Source: Streptomyces olivochromogenes
Lineage (GTDB): Bacteria; Actinomycetota; Actinomycetes; Streptomycetales; Streptomycetaceae
Length of the DNA stretch: 36,176 nucleotides
Reading direction: 5' to 3'
Assembly (NCBI RefSeq): GCF_021538895.1
Contig: NZ_JADDRL010000094.1
Coordinates: 1-36,176, forward strand
In this document: in pieces, positions 1 through 7,053 of the stretch
How positions within the stretch are numbered: position 1 is the first letter of the stretch
Layout: the number at the start of each line of letters is the position of its first letter
Position numbers and translations under genes: made by a program
Notes under the pieces: model-generated
Told to the model about the DNA's origin: nothing
The model's input: the letters and a program-made list of their open reading frames with translations, nothing else
Databases searched by the model: none

Positions 1-1
1 C

Positions 2-496
2 CCGGCCTTCCAGGGCACGATCAAGTCGGCCGTCGCCTTCGGCGCGCTCCTCTCCCAGGGCATCGGCGACACCATCCGCGTGTCCCTGTCCGCCCCTCCC
101 GTCGAGGAGGTCAAGGTCGGCAACCAGATCCTGGAGTCCCTGAACCTCAAGCAGCGCGGCCTGGAGATCGTCTCCTGCCCGTCCTGCGGCCGCGCCCAGG
201 TCGACGTCTACAAGCTGGCCGAGGAGGTCACCGCCGGCCTCACCGGCATGGAGGTCCCGCTCCGCGTCGCCGTCATGGGCTGTGTGGTGAACGGCCCCGG
301 CGAGGCCCGCGAGGCCGACCTCGGCGTCGCCTCCGGCAACGGCAAGGGCCAGATCTTCGTCAAGGGCGAGGTCATCAAGACCGTCCCCGAGTCCAAGATC
401 GTGGAGACCCTCATCGAGGAGGCCATGAAGCTCGCCGAGAAGATGGAGGCGGAGGGCGTGGCCTCCGGCGAACCGTCCATCTCGGTGGCGGGCTGA
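2..496 (+). CDS. ispG: 4-hydroxy-3-methylbut-2-enyl-diphosphate synthase, C-terminal part (5' truncated by window edge)
   Basis: IspG (GcpE) converts the cyclic diphosphate MEcPP to HMBPP in the MEP isoprenoid pathway, using a [4Fe-4S] cluster. The frame is open from base 2, so the N-terminal part of the enzyme lies outside the window; about 164 C-terminal residues remain of a family usually near 380. The cluster-binding region is visible: CPSCGR (Cys codons at 176 and 185) and the conserved CVVNGPGEA (Cys codon at 281), followed by a Glu-rich C-terminal helix. The three cysteines and the NGPGE signature are diagnostic of IspG. The C-terminus (EGVASGEPSISVAG) is a short, probably disordered tail. 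The next gene is 169 nt away and separated by a hairpin repeat. Confidence 0.96.
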   Translation, partial: PAFQGTIKSAVAFGALLSQGIGDTIRVSLSAPPVEEVKVGNQILESLNLKQRGLEIVSCPSCGRAQVDVYKLAEEVTAGLTGMEVPLRVAVMGCVVNGPGEAREADLGVASGNGKGQIFVKGEVIKTVPESKIVETLIEEAMKLAEKMEAEGVASGEPSISVAG

Positions 497-504
497 GTAG
501 CGCC

Positions 505-590
505 CGGTGGGGCCGCGCCCCAAAGGGGCGCGGGGAACTGCGCGACAAGCCACAACGGAGCGGCACTCGCCGACGAACCACAGCCCCCCG
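505..590 (+). repeat. Streptomyces-type dispersed intergenic repeat with terminator-like hairpin
   Basis: A perfect 9-bp hairpin (CCGCGCCCC 513-521, loop AAA, GGGGCGCGG 525-533) is followed by GGAACTGCGCGACAAGCCAC and an A/C-rich tail. I recognise this arrangement (GC hairpin, then GGGGAACTGCGCGAC.AGCCAC) as a very common dispersed intergenic sequence in Streptomyces chromosomes. It sits 16 nt after the ispG stop, so it probably also ends ispG transcription. Confidence 0.7.
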
Positions 591-622
591 AGCTCAAAAG
601 CGCACCGCCAAAGCAGCGCAGC

Positions 623-628
623 TATAGT
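623..628 (+). promoter_or_regulatory. candidate -10 box for the DUF4081 acetyltransferase gene
   Basis: TATAGT matches the actinobacterial -10 consensus (TANNNT) and lies 37 nt before the GTG start at 666, leaving room for an SD-like AGGGTGAGG at 650-658. No good -35 is visible at the usual spacing. Confidence 0.4.
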
Positions 629-665
629 GCGGAGATCAGCAGAACCTCAGGGTGAGGCCCCGCAC

Positions 666-1514
666 GTGTTGACCCAGACCACCTCACGGGTGCTCGAACC
701 GAGCGACCTGGACGCGGCGCTCGCGGTCCTCGACCGCGAGCCCGTCGTGAATGCGTTCGTGACGTCCCGGATCCAGGTCGCGGGCCTCGACCCGTGGCGG
801 CTCGGCGGCGAGATGTGGGGCTGGTACGAGGACGGCATGCTGACGTCCCTGTGCTACGCGGGCGCCAACCTCGTCCCCATCTGCGCCACCCCCCGAGCCG
901 TACGGGCCTTCGCGGACCGTGCGCGCAGGGCCGGCCGCCGCTGCTCCTCCATCGTCGGCCCCGCCGAGCCCACCTCCGTGCTGTGGCGCCTACTGGAACC
1001 GCACTGGGGTCCGGCCCGCGAGGTCCGCGCCCAGCAGCCGCTCATGGTCACCGACCGCATGCCCGCCGACATCGCCCCGGATCCCTACGTCCGTCGCATC
1101 CGCAAGGACGAGATGGAGACGATCATGCCGGCGTGCGTGGCGATGTTCACCGAGGAGGTGGGCGTCTCGCCGCTCGCCGGTGACGGCGGACTGCTCTACC
1201 AGGCCCGCGTCGCCGAACTCGTCGGCTCGGGCCGTTCCTTCGCCCGAATCGACGAGAACGGCAAGGTCGTCTTCAAGGCGGAGATCGGCGCGGCGACGGC
1301 CCAGGCCTGCCAGATCCAGGGCGTGTGGGTGGCACCCGAGTACCGGGGCAGGGGGCTCGCGGCGCCCGCGATGGCGGCGGTGCTGCGCTACGCGCTGGCC
1401 GATGTCGCCCCGATGGTGAGCCTGTACGTCAACGACTTCAACACGGCGGCGCGCAGGACGTACCACCGCGTCGGCTTCCGCGAGGTCGGCGCCTTCATGA
1501 GCGTGCTGTTCTAG
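666..1514 (+). CDS. DUF4081-type GNAT family N-acetyltransferase
   Basis: The 282-residue protein has two parts: an N-terminal region of the DUF4081 type (about residues 20-150, with GGEMWGWYEDG and an alanine/glycine-rich core) and a C-terminal GNAT acetyl-CoA-binding domain. The GNAT signature is VWVAPEYRGRGLA (near residues 220-233), where RGRGLA is the Q/RxxGxG/A pyrophosphate-binding loop. The tail (NDFNTAARRTYHRVGF) matches the usual last strand and helix. The substrate cannot be told from sequence. I chose GTG at 666, preceded by AGGGTGAGG, because the longer open frame back to 507 runs through the intergenic repeat. Actinobacteria often carry this family beside ispG; a link to isoprenoid synthesis would be speculation. 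Confidence 0.88.
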   Translation: MLTQTTSRVLEPSDLDAALAVLDREPVVNAFVTSRIQVAGLDPWRLGGEMWGWYEDGMLTSLCYAGANLVPICATPRAVRAFADRARRAGRRCSSIVGPAEPTSVLWRLLEPHWGPAREVRAQQPLMVTDRMPADIAPDPYVRRIRKDEMETIMPACVAMFTEEVGVSPLAGDGGLLYQARVAELVGSGRSFARIDENGKVVFKAEIGAATAQACQIQGVWVAPEYRGRGLAAPAMAAVLRYALADVAPMVSLYVNDFNTAARRTYHRVGFREVGAFMSVLF

Positions 1515-1627
1515 GAATCCCGGTGGGTTCGCACGAGCGCGCCGTTCCCGACCGCCGTGCCGGCGCGGACGAGCGCGCTGTTCCAGCCGCGCCTCGCAGC
1601 TCTGTTCTGAGCCCTGGGCCAGCCCTG

Positions 1628-1633
1628 TAGTCT
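1628..1633 (+). promoter_or_regulatory. -10 box of a leaderless promoter (second GNAT gene)
   Basis: TAGTCT (TANNNT) ends 6 nt before the ATG at 1640, and there is no Shine-Dalgarno sequence. The expected transcription start coincides with the start codon, as in leaderless actinobacterial mRNAs. Confidence 0.55.
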
Positions 1634-1639
1634 CCCCGC

Positions 1640-2227
1640 ATGCTGCGCTTTCCCGGTCACGGTCATGGCCACCGCCAACCCGACGACATCGTGATCGGCC
1701 CCCTCGACCTGTCGGCGCGGGTCGACGAGGCCCTCGCGGTGCAGGCCGTCGCCTTCGGGCTCGGCGCCGACGAGGTCGCCGTGCGCCGCCAGATCGTGCT
1801 GCGGCACATGACCTACCCGGGCGCCCGCGCCCTCGGCGCCACCACCCACGACGGCAGCCTGGCCGGATTCGTCTACGGCATGCCCAACGACCGCACCCAC
1901 TGGTGGTCCACCGTCGTCGAGCCGTACCTGCGCGCCCAGGGACACGACGAGTGGCTCGACGACTCCTTCGTCATCACCGAGCTGCACGTCCACCCGCGCT
2001 ACCAGAACCGCGGCATCGGCCGCGCCCTGATCACGATCAGCACCGACAGCGCGTCCGAACCCCGCTCGATCCTCTCCGCGATCGACACCGACAGCCCCGC
2101 CCGCGGCCTGTACCACTCCCTGGGCTACCAGGACCTGGCCCGCCAGGTCCTGTTCCCCAGCGCCCCCAAGCCGTACGCCGTCATGGGCGCCCCGCTCCCG
2201 CTGCGCCGCCGCCGGGACATGCTTTAA
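1640..2227 (+). CDS. GNAT family N-acetyltransferase
   Basis: A 195-residue single-domain GNAT protein. The acetyl-CoA motif is ITELHVHPRYQNRGIGRALI (about residues 112-131), with QNRGIG as the loop that holds the cofactor pyrophosphate. The following SAIDTDSPARGLYHSLGY is the typical GNAT motif B. The N-terminus is His/Gly-rich (GHGHGHRQ) and the C-terminus ends in a basic run (LRRRRDML). Substrate unknown. The ATG at 1640 has no SD but sits 6 nt behind a TANNNT box, which supports a leaderless start. The neighbouring upstream gene is also a GNAT protein, but the two differ in architecture, so this is not an obvious tandem duplication. Confidence 0.88.
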   Translation: MLRFPGHGHGHRQPDDIVIGPLDLSARVDEALAVQAVAFGLGADEVAVRRQIVLRHMTYPGARALGATTHDGSLAGFVYGMPNDRTHWWSTVVEPYLRAQGHDEWLDDSFVITELHVHPRYQNRGIGRALITISTDSASEPRSILSAIDTDSPARGLYHSLGYQDLARQVLFPSAPKPYAVMGAPLPLRRRRDML

Positions 2228-2300
2228 CCGATTTCCACCGGCGCAGCGAGCCCGGCTAACCTCCTAGCCATCAACCTTTCCCGGCAGGAGTACGAGAACC

Positions 2301-4001
2301 ATGGCGAACGCACCGGTCCAGCGCATGTCCCAGTTGATGGCCAAGACGTTGCGCGACGACCCGGCGGACGCCGAGGTCCTCAGCCACAAGCTCCTCGTCC
2401 GCGCCGGTTACGTCCGCCGCACCGCGGCCGGCATCTGGAGCTGGCTGCCCCTCGGCAAGAAGGTCTTCTCCAACGTGGAGCGGATCGTCCGCGAGGAGAT
2501 GGACGCCATCGGCGCCCAGGAGGTGCTGCTCCCCGCCCTTCTGCCGCGCGAGCCGTACGAGGCGACCGGCCGCTGGGACGAGTACGGCCAGGAGCTGTTC
2601 CGGCTCAAGGACCGCAGGGGCGGCGACTACCTCCTCGGCCCCACCCACGAGGAGATCTTCACCCTCCTGGTCAAGGACCAGTGCACGTCCTACAAGGACC
2701 TGCCCGTGATCCTCTACCAGATCCAGACCAAGTTCCGTGACGAGGCCCGCCCCCGTGCCGGAATCCTGCGCGGCCGCGAGTTCCAGATGAAGGACTCGTA
2801 CTCCTTCGACCTGGACGACGAGGGCCTCGGCGCCTCCTACGCCCTGCACCGTGAGGCATACCAGCGCATCTTCGAGCGTCTCGGCCTCGACTACCGCATC
2901 TGCGCCGCCACCGCCGGCGCCATGGGCGGCTCCAAGTCCGAGGAGTTCCTCGCCCCGGCCGAGGCCGGCGAGGACACCTTCGCGGACTGCCCGAACTGCG
3001 ACTTCGCGGCGAACACCGAGGCGATCACCTACGAGCTGAAGCCGGTGGACGCCGCCGGCGTGCCCGCGGCCGAGGAGATCCCGACCCCGGACACCCCGAC
3101 CATCGAGACCCTCGCCGCCCACCTCGGCGTCCCGGCCTCCGTCACCCTGAAGAACCTCCTCGTCAAGGTCGACGGCGAGATCGTCGCCGTGGGCGTGCCC
3201 GGCGACCGCGAGGTCGACATGGACAAGGTCGAGGCGCACTTCGCCCCGGCCACCGTCGAGCTGGTCACCGAGATCGACTTCGCCGCCCGCCCCGACCTGG
3301 TCCGCGGCTACGTCGGACCGCAGGGCCTGGAGAAGGTCACGTACATCGCCGACCCGCGCGTGGCCCCCGGCACCTCCTGGATCACCGGTGCCAACAAGGA
3401 GGGCATGCACGCGAAGAACGTCGTCGCGGGCCGTGACTTCGAGGTCGACCAGTACGTCGACGTCGTGGTGGTCCAGGAGGGCGACCCGTGCCCGAAGTGC
3501 GGCACCGGCCTGAAGCTGGACCGCGCCATCGAGATCGGCCACATCTTCCAGCTGGGCCGCAAGTACGCCGACGCCCTCAAGCTCGACGTGCTCGGCCAGC
3601 AGGGCAAGCCGGTCCGCGTCACCATGGGCTCCTACGGCATCGGCGTCTCGCGCGCGGTCGCCGCCCTCGCCGAGCAGACCGCCGACGACAAGGGCCTGGT
3701 GTGGCCCCGCGAGGTCGCCCCGGCCGATGTGCACGTCGTCGCCGCGGGCAAGGCCCTCCAGACCGAACTGGCCCTCGACGTCTCCGAGAAGCTGCGCGCC
3801 GCCGGGCTGCGCGTCCTGGTCGACGACCGGGCCGGCGTCTCCCCGGGCGTGAAGTTCACCGACGCCGAGCTCATCGGCGTACCGCAGATCCTGGTGGCCG
3901 GCCGCCGCTCCGCCGAGGGCGTCCTGGAGCTCAAGGACCGCAAGACCGGTGAGCGCGAGGAGCTGACCGTGGACGAGGCGATCGCCCGCCTGACGGCGTG
4001 A
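2301..4001 (+). CDS. proS: prolyl-tRNA synthetase (bacterial type with editing insertion)
   Basis: Charges tRNA-Pro with proline in the cytoplasm. At 566 residues it has the length of the bacterial form with the INS editing domain. Class II motifs are visible: motif 2 around KFRDEARPRAGILRGREF (about 143-160, followed by QMKDSYSFD) and motif 3 GSYGIGVSRAVAALAEQ (about 443-459). The INS domain (about 220-390, beginning after CPNCDFAANTEA and containing PASVTLKNLL) removes mischarged alanine. The C-terminal anticodon-binding domain (about 470-566) has VHVVAAGK and LRVLVDDRAGVSPGVKF. The ATG at 2301 follows a CAGGAG SD at 2285-2290. A weak TAACCT (2255-2260) may be its -10. Its transcript probably ends at the hairpin at 4029-4077. 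Confidence 0.97.
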   Translation: MANAPVQRMSQLMAKTLRDDPADAEVLSHKLLVRAGYVRRTAAGIWSWLPLGKKVFSNVERIVREEMDAIGAQEVLLPALLPREPYEATGRWDEYGQELFRLKDRRGGDYLLGPTHEEIFTLLVKDQCTSYKDLPVILYQIQTKFRDEARPRAGILRGREFQMKDSYSFDLDDEGLGASYALHREAYQRIFERLGLDYRICAATAGAMGGSKSEEFLAPAEAGEDTFADCPNCDFAANTEAITYELKPVDAAGVPAAEEIPTPDTPTIETLAAHLGVPASVTLKNLLVKVDGEIVAVGVPGDREVDMDKVEAHFAPATVELVTEIDFAARPDLVRGYVGPQGLEKVTYIADPRVAPGTSWITGANKEGMHAKNVVAGRDFEVDQYVDVVVVQEGDPCPKCGTGLKLDRAIEIGHIFQLGRKYADALKLDVLGQQGKPVRVTMGSYGIGVSRAVAALAEQTADDKGLVWPREVAPADVHVVAAGKALQTELALDVSEKLRAAGLRVLVDDRAGVSPGVKFTDAELIGVPQILVAGRRSAEGVLELKDRKTGEREELTVDEAIARLTA

Positions 4002-4028
4002 CCCCCTCATGACGGCGTGAACCCCGGG

Positions 4029-4077
4029 CCGTTCCCCGACCGCACGACGCGAGACAGCGCCGGCGCGAGGGGAACGG
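4029..4077 (+). terminator. proS terminator hairpin
   Basis: Perfect 9-bp inverted repeat CCGTTCCCC (4029-4037) / GGGGAACGG (4069-4077) with a 31-nt GC-rich loop, 27 nt after the proS stop and before a convergent gene. There is no T-tract, which is usual for Streptomyces terminators. Confidence 0.55.
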
Positions 4078-4154
4078 TCTTCGCCGTCCTGACGAGCGAC
4101 GGCCCTCGGCCGTGACTCCGGCCCAGGCCCGTCCTGTCCTGGCTCGTGTCCTGT

Positions 4155-4176
4155 CCTGTCCTGTTCGACGGACAGG
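4155..4176 (-). terminator. hairpin ending the minus-strand APH-like gene
   Basis: CCTGTCC (4155-4161) / GGACAGG (4170-4176), 7 bp with an 8-nt loop, directly 3' of the minus-strand stop at 4179. It lies next to a short direct repeat of GTCCT units (about 4133-4163). Confidence 0.45.
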
Positions 4177-4178
4177 CC

Positions 4179-5090
4179 TCAGAGCCAGCTCGCGAACTCC
4201 AGCAGCAGTTCCGCGTCCCGTTCGCGGCCGACGCGGCGGGCCCGTACGCCGGACTCCACCGCCCGGAACAGGGTCCAGCCGCGCAGCCGTTCCTGGTCCA
4301 CGTCCAGGGACTCGGCCAGGCGCTTCACCCGCCGCCGGGTGGTCGAGGCACCCGACGGCGAGGCGATCAGGTCCTCCACCCGGTCGCGCACCAGCCGCGC
4401 CAGGTCGAAGGCGCACTCACCGACCACCGGGTCCGGACCCACCGCCAGCCAGGGCGTCCGCTCCCCGGCGAGCACCTTGCTCTGCCGGAACGTGCCGTGC
4501 AGCAGCCGGTGCTCGGGCGGCGCGGCCAGGAGTTCCTCGCGGGCCGCGAGCGCCGCGTCCACCAGCGGTGCCGCCTCGGGGTCGGTCTCGGCGCCGGCCC
4601 GCATCGCCGCCGCCTGCCGCCCGGTCCGCTCGGCGACGGTCTCGAAGCGGTGGGCGGTGTCGTCGGCGGGCGGCTCCACCCACAGCCGCCGCAGCGTCCC
4701 CGCGGCCTCCAGCAGCGCCTTCGCCTCCGGCAACGAGCGCACGGACACGTCCGGGTGCAGCCGTTCGAGCAGCAGGACGCCCTCGGTCGGGGCGACGGAC
4801 TCCAGCAGTTGTACGGCGCCCAGGCCGTCCCAGCGCGTGAGCGCGGCCCGCTCGCTCTCCGGCCGGGCCCGCGGCGGGGCCAGCTTCAGCACGGCCGGGG
4901 TCCCGTCGGCCCGCCGCACCAGCACGACCAGGCTGCTGCGCCCGCCCGGCACCTGCACCCGCTCCACGGTCAACTCGCGCAGCGCGACGGCCTGCCGCAC
5001 CGCCTCGGGCAGCTTCTCCAACCAGTCGTCACCCTTGGGTGCCGTCTCACCGAGTGCCCTGATCAGGCGCTGCGGCGGTTCGAAAGCCAT
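4179..5090 (-). CDS. aminoglycoside phosphotransferase-fold protein, probable pseudokinase
   Basis: The 303-residue protein follows the streptomycin 6-kinase / APH fold. The N-lobe contains VLKL (Lys69) and a following helix with Glu80. The C-lobe has the family frame LLHGTFRQSKVL and PWLAVGPDPVVGECAFDLARL. In active members these read HGD....N and LAIDPKPVVG: catalytic Asp, metal-binding Asn and the DFG-equivalent Asp. Here they are Thr200, Lys205 and Gly218, so all three catalytic positions are lost while the scaffold is kept. I infer a non-catalytic binding or regulatory role. The start at 5090 (MAFEPPQRL) follows AGGAAGG about 13 nt upstream; a longer open frame to 5213 is repeat-like and unlikely. 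It is the last gene of a minus-strand set with the DUF4439 and lipoprotein genes. Confidence 0.8.
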   Translation of the reverse strand: MAFEPPQRLIRALGETAPKGDDWLEKLPEAVRQAVALRELTVERVQVPGGRSSLVVLVRRADGTPAVLKLAPPRARPESERAALTRWDGLGAVQLLESVAPTEGVLLLERLHPDVSVRSLPEAKALLEAAGTLRRLWVEPPADDTAHRFETVAERTGRQAAAMRAGAETDPEAAPLVDAALAAREELLAAPPEHRLLHGTFRQSKVLAGERTPWLAVGPDPVVGECAFDLARLVRDRVEDLIASPSGASTTRRRVKRLAESLDVDQERLRGWTLFRAVESGVRARRVGRERDAELLLEFASWL

Positions 5091-5222
5091 GCGCGAGTCG
5101 TTTCCTTCCTGCTGAACGGGCCGGTTGTATGGGCCTTCCGGCTGTACGGGCCTTCCGGCGTTACGGGCCTTGTGTGCCGCGGAGTCGCGTACCGCGCTCA
5201 CGCCGCCTGTCACGCCACGGGG

Positions 5223-5744
5223 TCAGGCCGTCGGTGTCGCCGAGGGCGAGGCCGGAGCCGTACCGGAGGCCGGGGCTGTGCCCGTCGCACCGGTCGCACC
5301 GGCCGCCTCGCCGGTCCGCTCGGCCAGACCAGGGAAGGCTACGCTCTCCCCGCTCCAGCGTGCCGCCAGCACCGCGGCCTGCCGCAGCGACGCGGCGGCG
5401 GCGACCCGCCGCGCGCCCATGGCCGCCCGCACCAGGTCGGAGTACACCCCGGCCACGCGGTTCTCCAGCTCGGCGGCGAGCCGGACCGCCGCGGCCGCGT
5501 CCTGCACCGGGAACGGCAGCGCGTAGCCGGCACTCGCGGCGACCGGCGTGCCGCCCAGGTCGCGGACCTCGCGGGTCAGCGCGTCCCGCTGCGCCCGGTG
5601 CCCGTCGTACGCGGACCGCGCCGCCACCCGGCGCGCCTGGCTGATCCGTCCGCCGACGACCCCGTACCCGTACACGGCCGCGTGTTCGGCGGCCAGCGCC
5701 GCCTGCAGCGCCTTCAGTTCGGCTGCCTTGGCCTCGTCGCTCAT
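5223..5744 (-). CDS. ferritin-like domain protein (DUF4439)
   Basis: A 173-residue, strongly helical, alanine-rich protein. The opening helix, LQAALAAEHAAVYGYGVVGG, is the hallmark of the ferritin-like DUF4439 family, with an EH pair and conserved tyrosines. The second helix pair (ARSAYDGHRAQRDAL) and the later LAAELENRVAGVYSDLV fit the four-helix bundle. No signal peptide is visible, so it is probably cytoplasmic. The last 25 residues are a Thr/Ala/Pro/Ser-rich tail. The start at 5744 (MSDEAKAAEL) has a clear GGAAGGAG SD 8 nt upstream and is preferred over the longer frame from 5810. Function in the family is not established; metal binding is uncertain because few acidic ligands are conserved in view. 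Confidence 0.85.
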   Translation of the reverse strand: MSDEAKAAELKALQAALAAEHAAVYGYGVVGGRISQARRVAARSAYDGHRAQRDALTREVRDLGGTPVAASAGYALPFPVQDAAAAVRLAAELENRVAGVYSDLVRAAMGARRVAAAASLRQAAVLAARWSGESVAFPGLAERTGEAAGATGATGTAPASGTAPASPSATPTA

Positions 5745-5799
5745 TCGGCGGTCTCCTTCCGCACCCGGAGAGCCGCGCCCTCCCGCTCCCGCGTTCCGC

Positions 5800-6354
5800 T
5801 CATGCGCCACGCTCCGTCAGCAGATACGCGTGCGCCGCCCCGGCCGCCGCCACCGACGCCAGCAGCCGCGCCGGCTCGCCCGGCAGGTCCGGGAGGGCCT
5901 TGGCGCGCCGGTCGGCGAGGGCGCGCTCGGCCGCCGCGAGGCCGGCGAGGGCGTCCTTCTCCCGCGTGGGGACGGCGGGCGAGGCGGACGCCGTCGCGGA
6001 GGCCGTCGCGGACGCCCCGGAAGACGCGGCAGACGCCGTCCGCGAGGTGGCCGACGGGGTGGGCGAGCCGTCCTCGAACGCCGCCGCGTGCGCCGCGACC
6101 GTCGCGCGCAACGGCGCGAGCCGCTCCGCGAGCGCCGGGTGCGCGGCGATCACCGCGTCGTACTGCTCCAGCAGCCCCCGGCTGTCCCGGGCCGCACGCG
6201 CGCGTGCCCGGTCGACGGCCGACGGGCCGCTGCGACCGGCGTCGGGACGGGGTTCGGCGGCACAGCCCGCGAGCAGGGCGGCCGAGGCCGCCGAGGCGAA
6301 CAGGCTCCTTCTGCGCACGCCCGAGGGGGTGCGCGACGGCGAGGGGAACGGCAC
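5800..6354 (-). CDS. secreted lipoprotein with ferritin-like C-terminal segment
   Basis: A 184-residue protein starting at a GTG (6354) behind GAGGACGT. The N-terminus is an export signal: VRRRSLFASAASAALLAGC, with an arginine cluster, a hydrophobic core and a lipobox LAGC at about residue 31. It should be a lipoprotein anchored outside the membrane; the RRR stretch leaves Tat export possible. The middle is a low-complexity Ser/Ala/Thr linker (about residues 98-125). The C-terminal helix LAGLAAAERALADRRAKALPDL and AAAGAAHAYLL resemble the helices of the adjacent DUF4439 protein. It is 55 nt upstream of that gene on the same strand and probably cotranscribed with it. Confidence 0.75.
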   Translation of the reverse strand: MPFPSPSRTPSGVRRRSLFASAASAALLAGCAAEPRPDAGRSGPSAVDRARARAARDSRGLLEQYDAVIAAHPALAERLAPLRATVAAHAAAFEDGSPTPSATSRTASAASSGASATASATASASPAVPTREKDALAGLAAAERALADRRAKALPDLPGEPARLLASVAAAGAAHAYLLTERGA

Positions 6355-6400
6355 GGCAGACGTCCTCGGGGAACTCGTACGAAGAAAGGGGCGGGCGCGC

Positions 6401-6414
6401 CCGTGATCACGGTA
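6401..6414 (-). promoter_or_regulatory. candidate -10 box with overlapping palindrome (lipoprotein operon)
   Basis: On the minus strand TACCGT (6414-6409) fits a -10 box about 55 nt before the GTG at 6354. It overlaps the perfect 12-bp palindrome CCGTGATCACGG (6401-6412), which would cover the start point and could be an operator. Confidence 0.35.
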
Positions 6415-6488
6415 CCCGCGCGGCAGCCCTGCACCACTCACCGGCACCGCCCATGCACAGGTGGACGGCAACACTCCCCGCGACCGGA

Positions 6489-6494
6489 TACCCT
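6489..6494 (+). promoter_or_regulatory. candidate -10 box for the rimP-nusA operon
   Basis: TACCCT (TANNNT) lies 57 nt before the rimP ATG, in the interval between divergent genes. A TTGACC (6495-6500) directly after it could instead be a -35 with a poor -10 near 6518. Confidence 0.35.
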
Positions 6495-6550
6495 TTGACC
6501 AGACACGCGACCCATCCCACAACAGCACACGCGGCCGAGGAGTCACCCGG

Positions 6551-7051
6551 ATGAGCACCACCCAGAGCGAGAGGCTGCGAGAACTTCTGGAACCGCTCGT
6601 CACCTCACAGGGCCTCGATCTCGAAGAGATCGCCGTGGACTCCGTCGGACGCAAGCGGGTGCTGCGCGTCGTCGTCGACTCCGACTCCGGTGCGGACCTG
6701 GACCAGATCGCCGATGTGAGCCGCGCGCTCTCGGCGAAGCTCGACGAGACGAACGCGATGGGCGAGGGCGCGTACGACCTGGAGGTCGGCACCCCGGGCG
6801 CGGAGCGCCTCCTGACGGAGCACCGGCACTATGTGCGCGCCGTCGACCGGCTGGTCAAGTTCCAGCTGGCCGAGGGCGACGAACTGGTCGCCCGGATCCT
6901 GGACGTCGACGACGAGGGTCTCGACGTGGAGGTCCCCGGGGTCAAGGGCCGCAAGGCCACCTCACGCAGACTCGCCTTCCCGGACATCGCCCGGGCGCGC
7001 GTCCAGGTCGAATTCAGCCGCAAGGACAACAAGAAGGAAGAGGAGGCGTAG
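6551..7051 (+). CDS. rimP: ribosome maturation factor RimP
   Basis: Assists late assembly of the 30S subunit. The 166-residue length and the position directly before nusA are typical. The N-terminal domain (about 1-85) has the family pattern LRELLEPLVTSQGLDLEEIAVDSVGRKRVLRVVVDSD in pieces, and YDLEVGTPGAERLL marks its end. The C-terminal SH3-like barrel (about 90-155) starts at VKFQLAEGDELVARILDVDDEGLDV. The protein ends in a Lys/Glu-rich tail (KDNKKEEEA). The ATG at 6551 follows GAGGAG with 8-nt spacing and is preferred over the upstream ATG at 6461. It lies 2 nt before nusA, so the two are surely cotranscribed. Confidence 0.95.
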   Translation: MSTTQSERLRELLEPLVTSQGLDLEEIAVDSVGRKRVLRVVVDSDSGADLDQIADVSRALSAKLDETNAMGEGAYDLEVGTPGAERLLTEHRHYVRAVDRLVKFQLAEGDELVARILDVDDEGLDVEVPGVKGRKATSRRLAFPDIARARVQVEFSRKDNKKEEEA

Positions 7052-7053
7052 CC

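Noticed and set aside
2271..4010. 579-codon open frame on the strand opposite proS
   Set aside because: Antisense shadow of a high-GC gene; proS is unmistakable, and the antisense product is low-complexity with no family features.
4146..6554. 802-codon plus-strand frame across the lipoprotein/DUF4439/APH genes
   Set aside because: Shadow of three minus-strand genes that have SD sequences and known folds.
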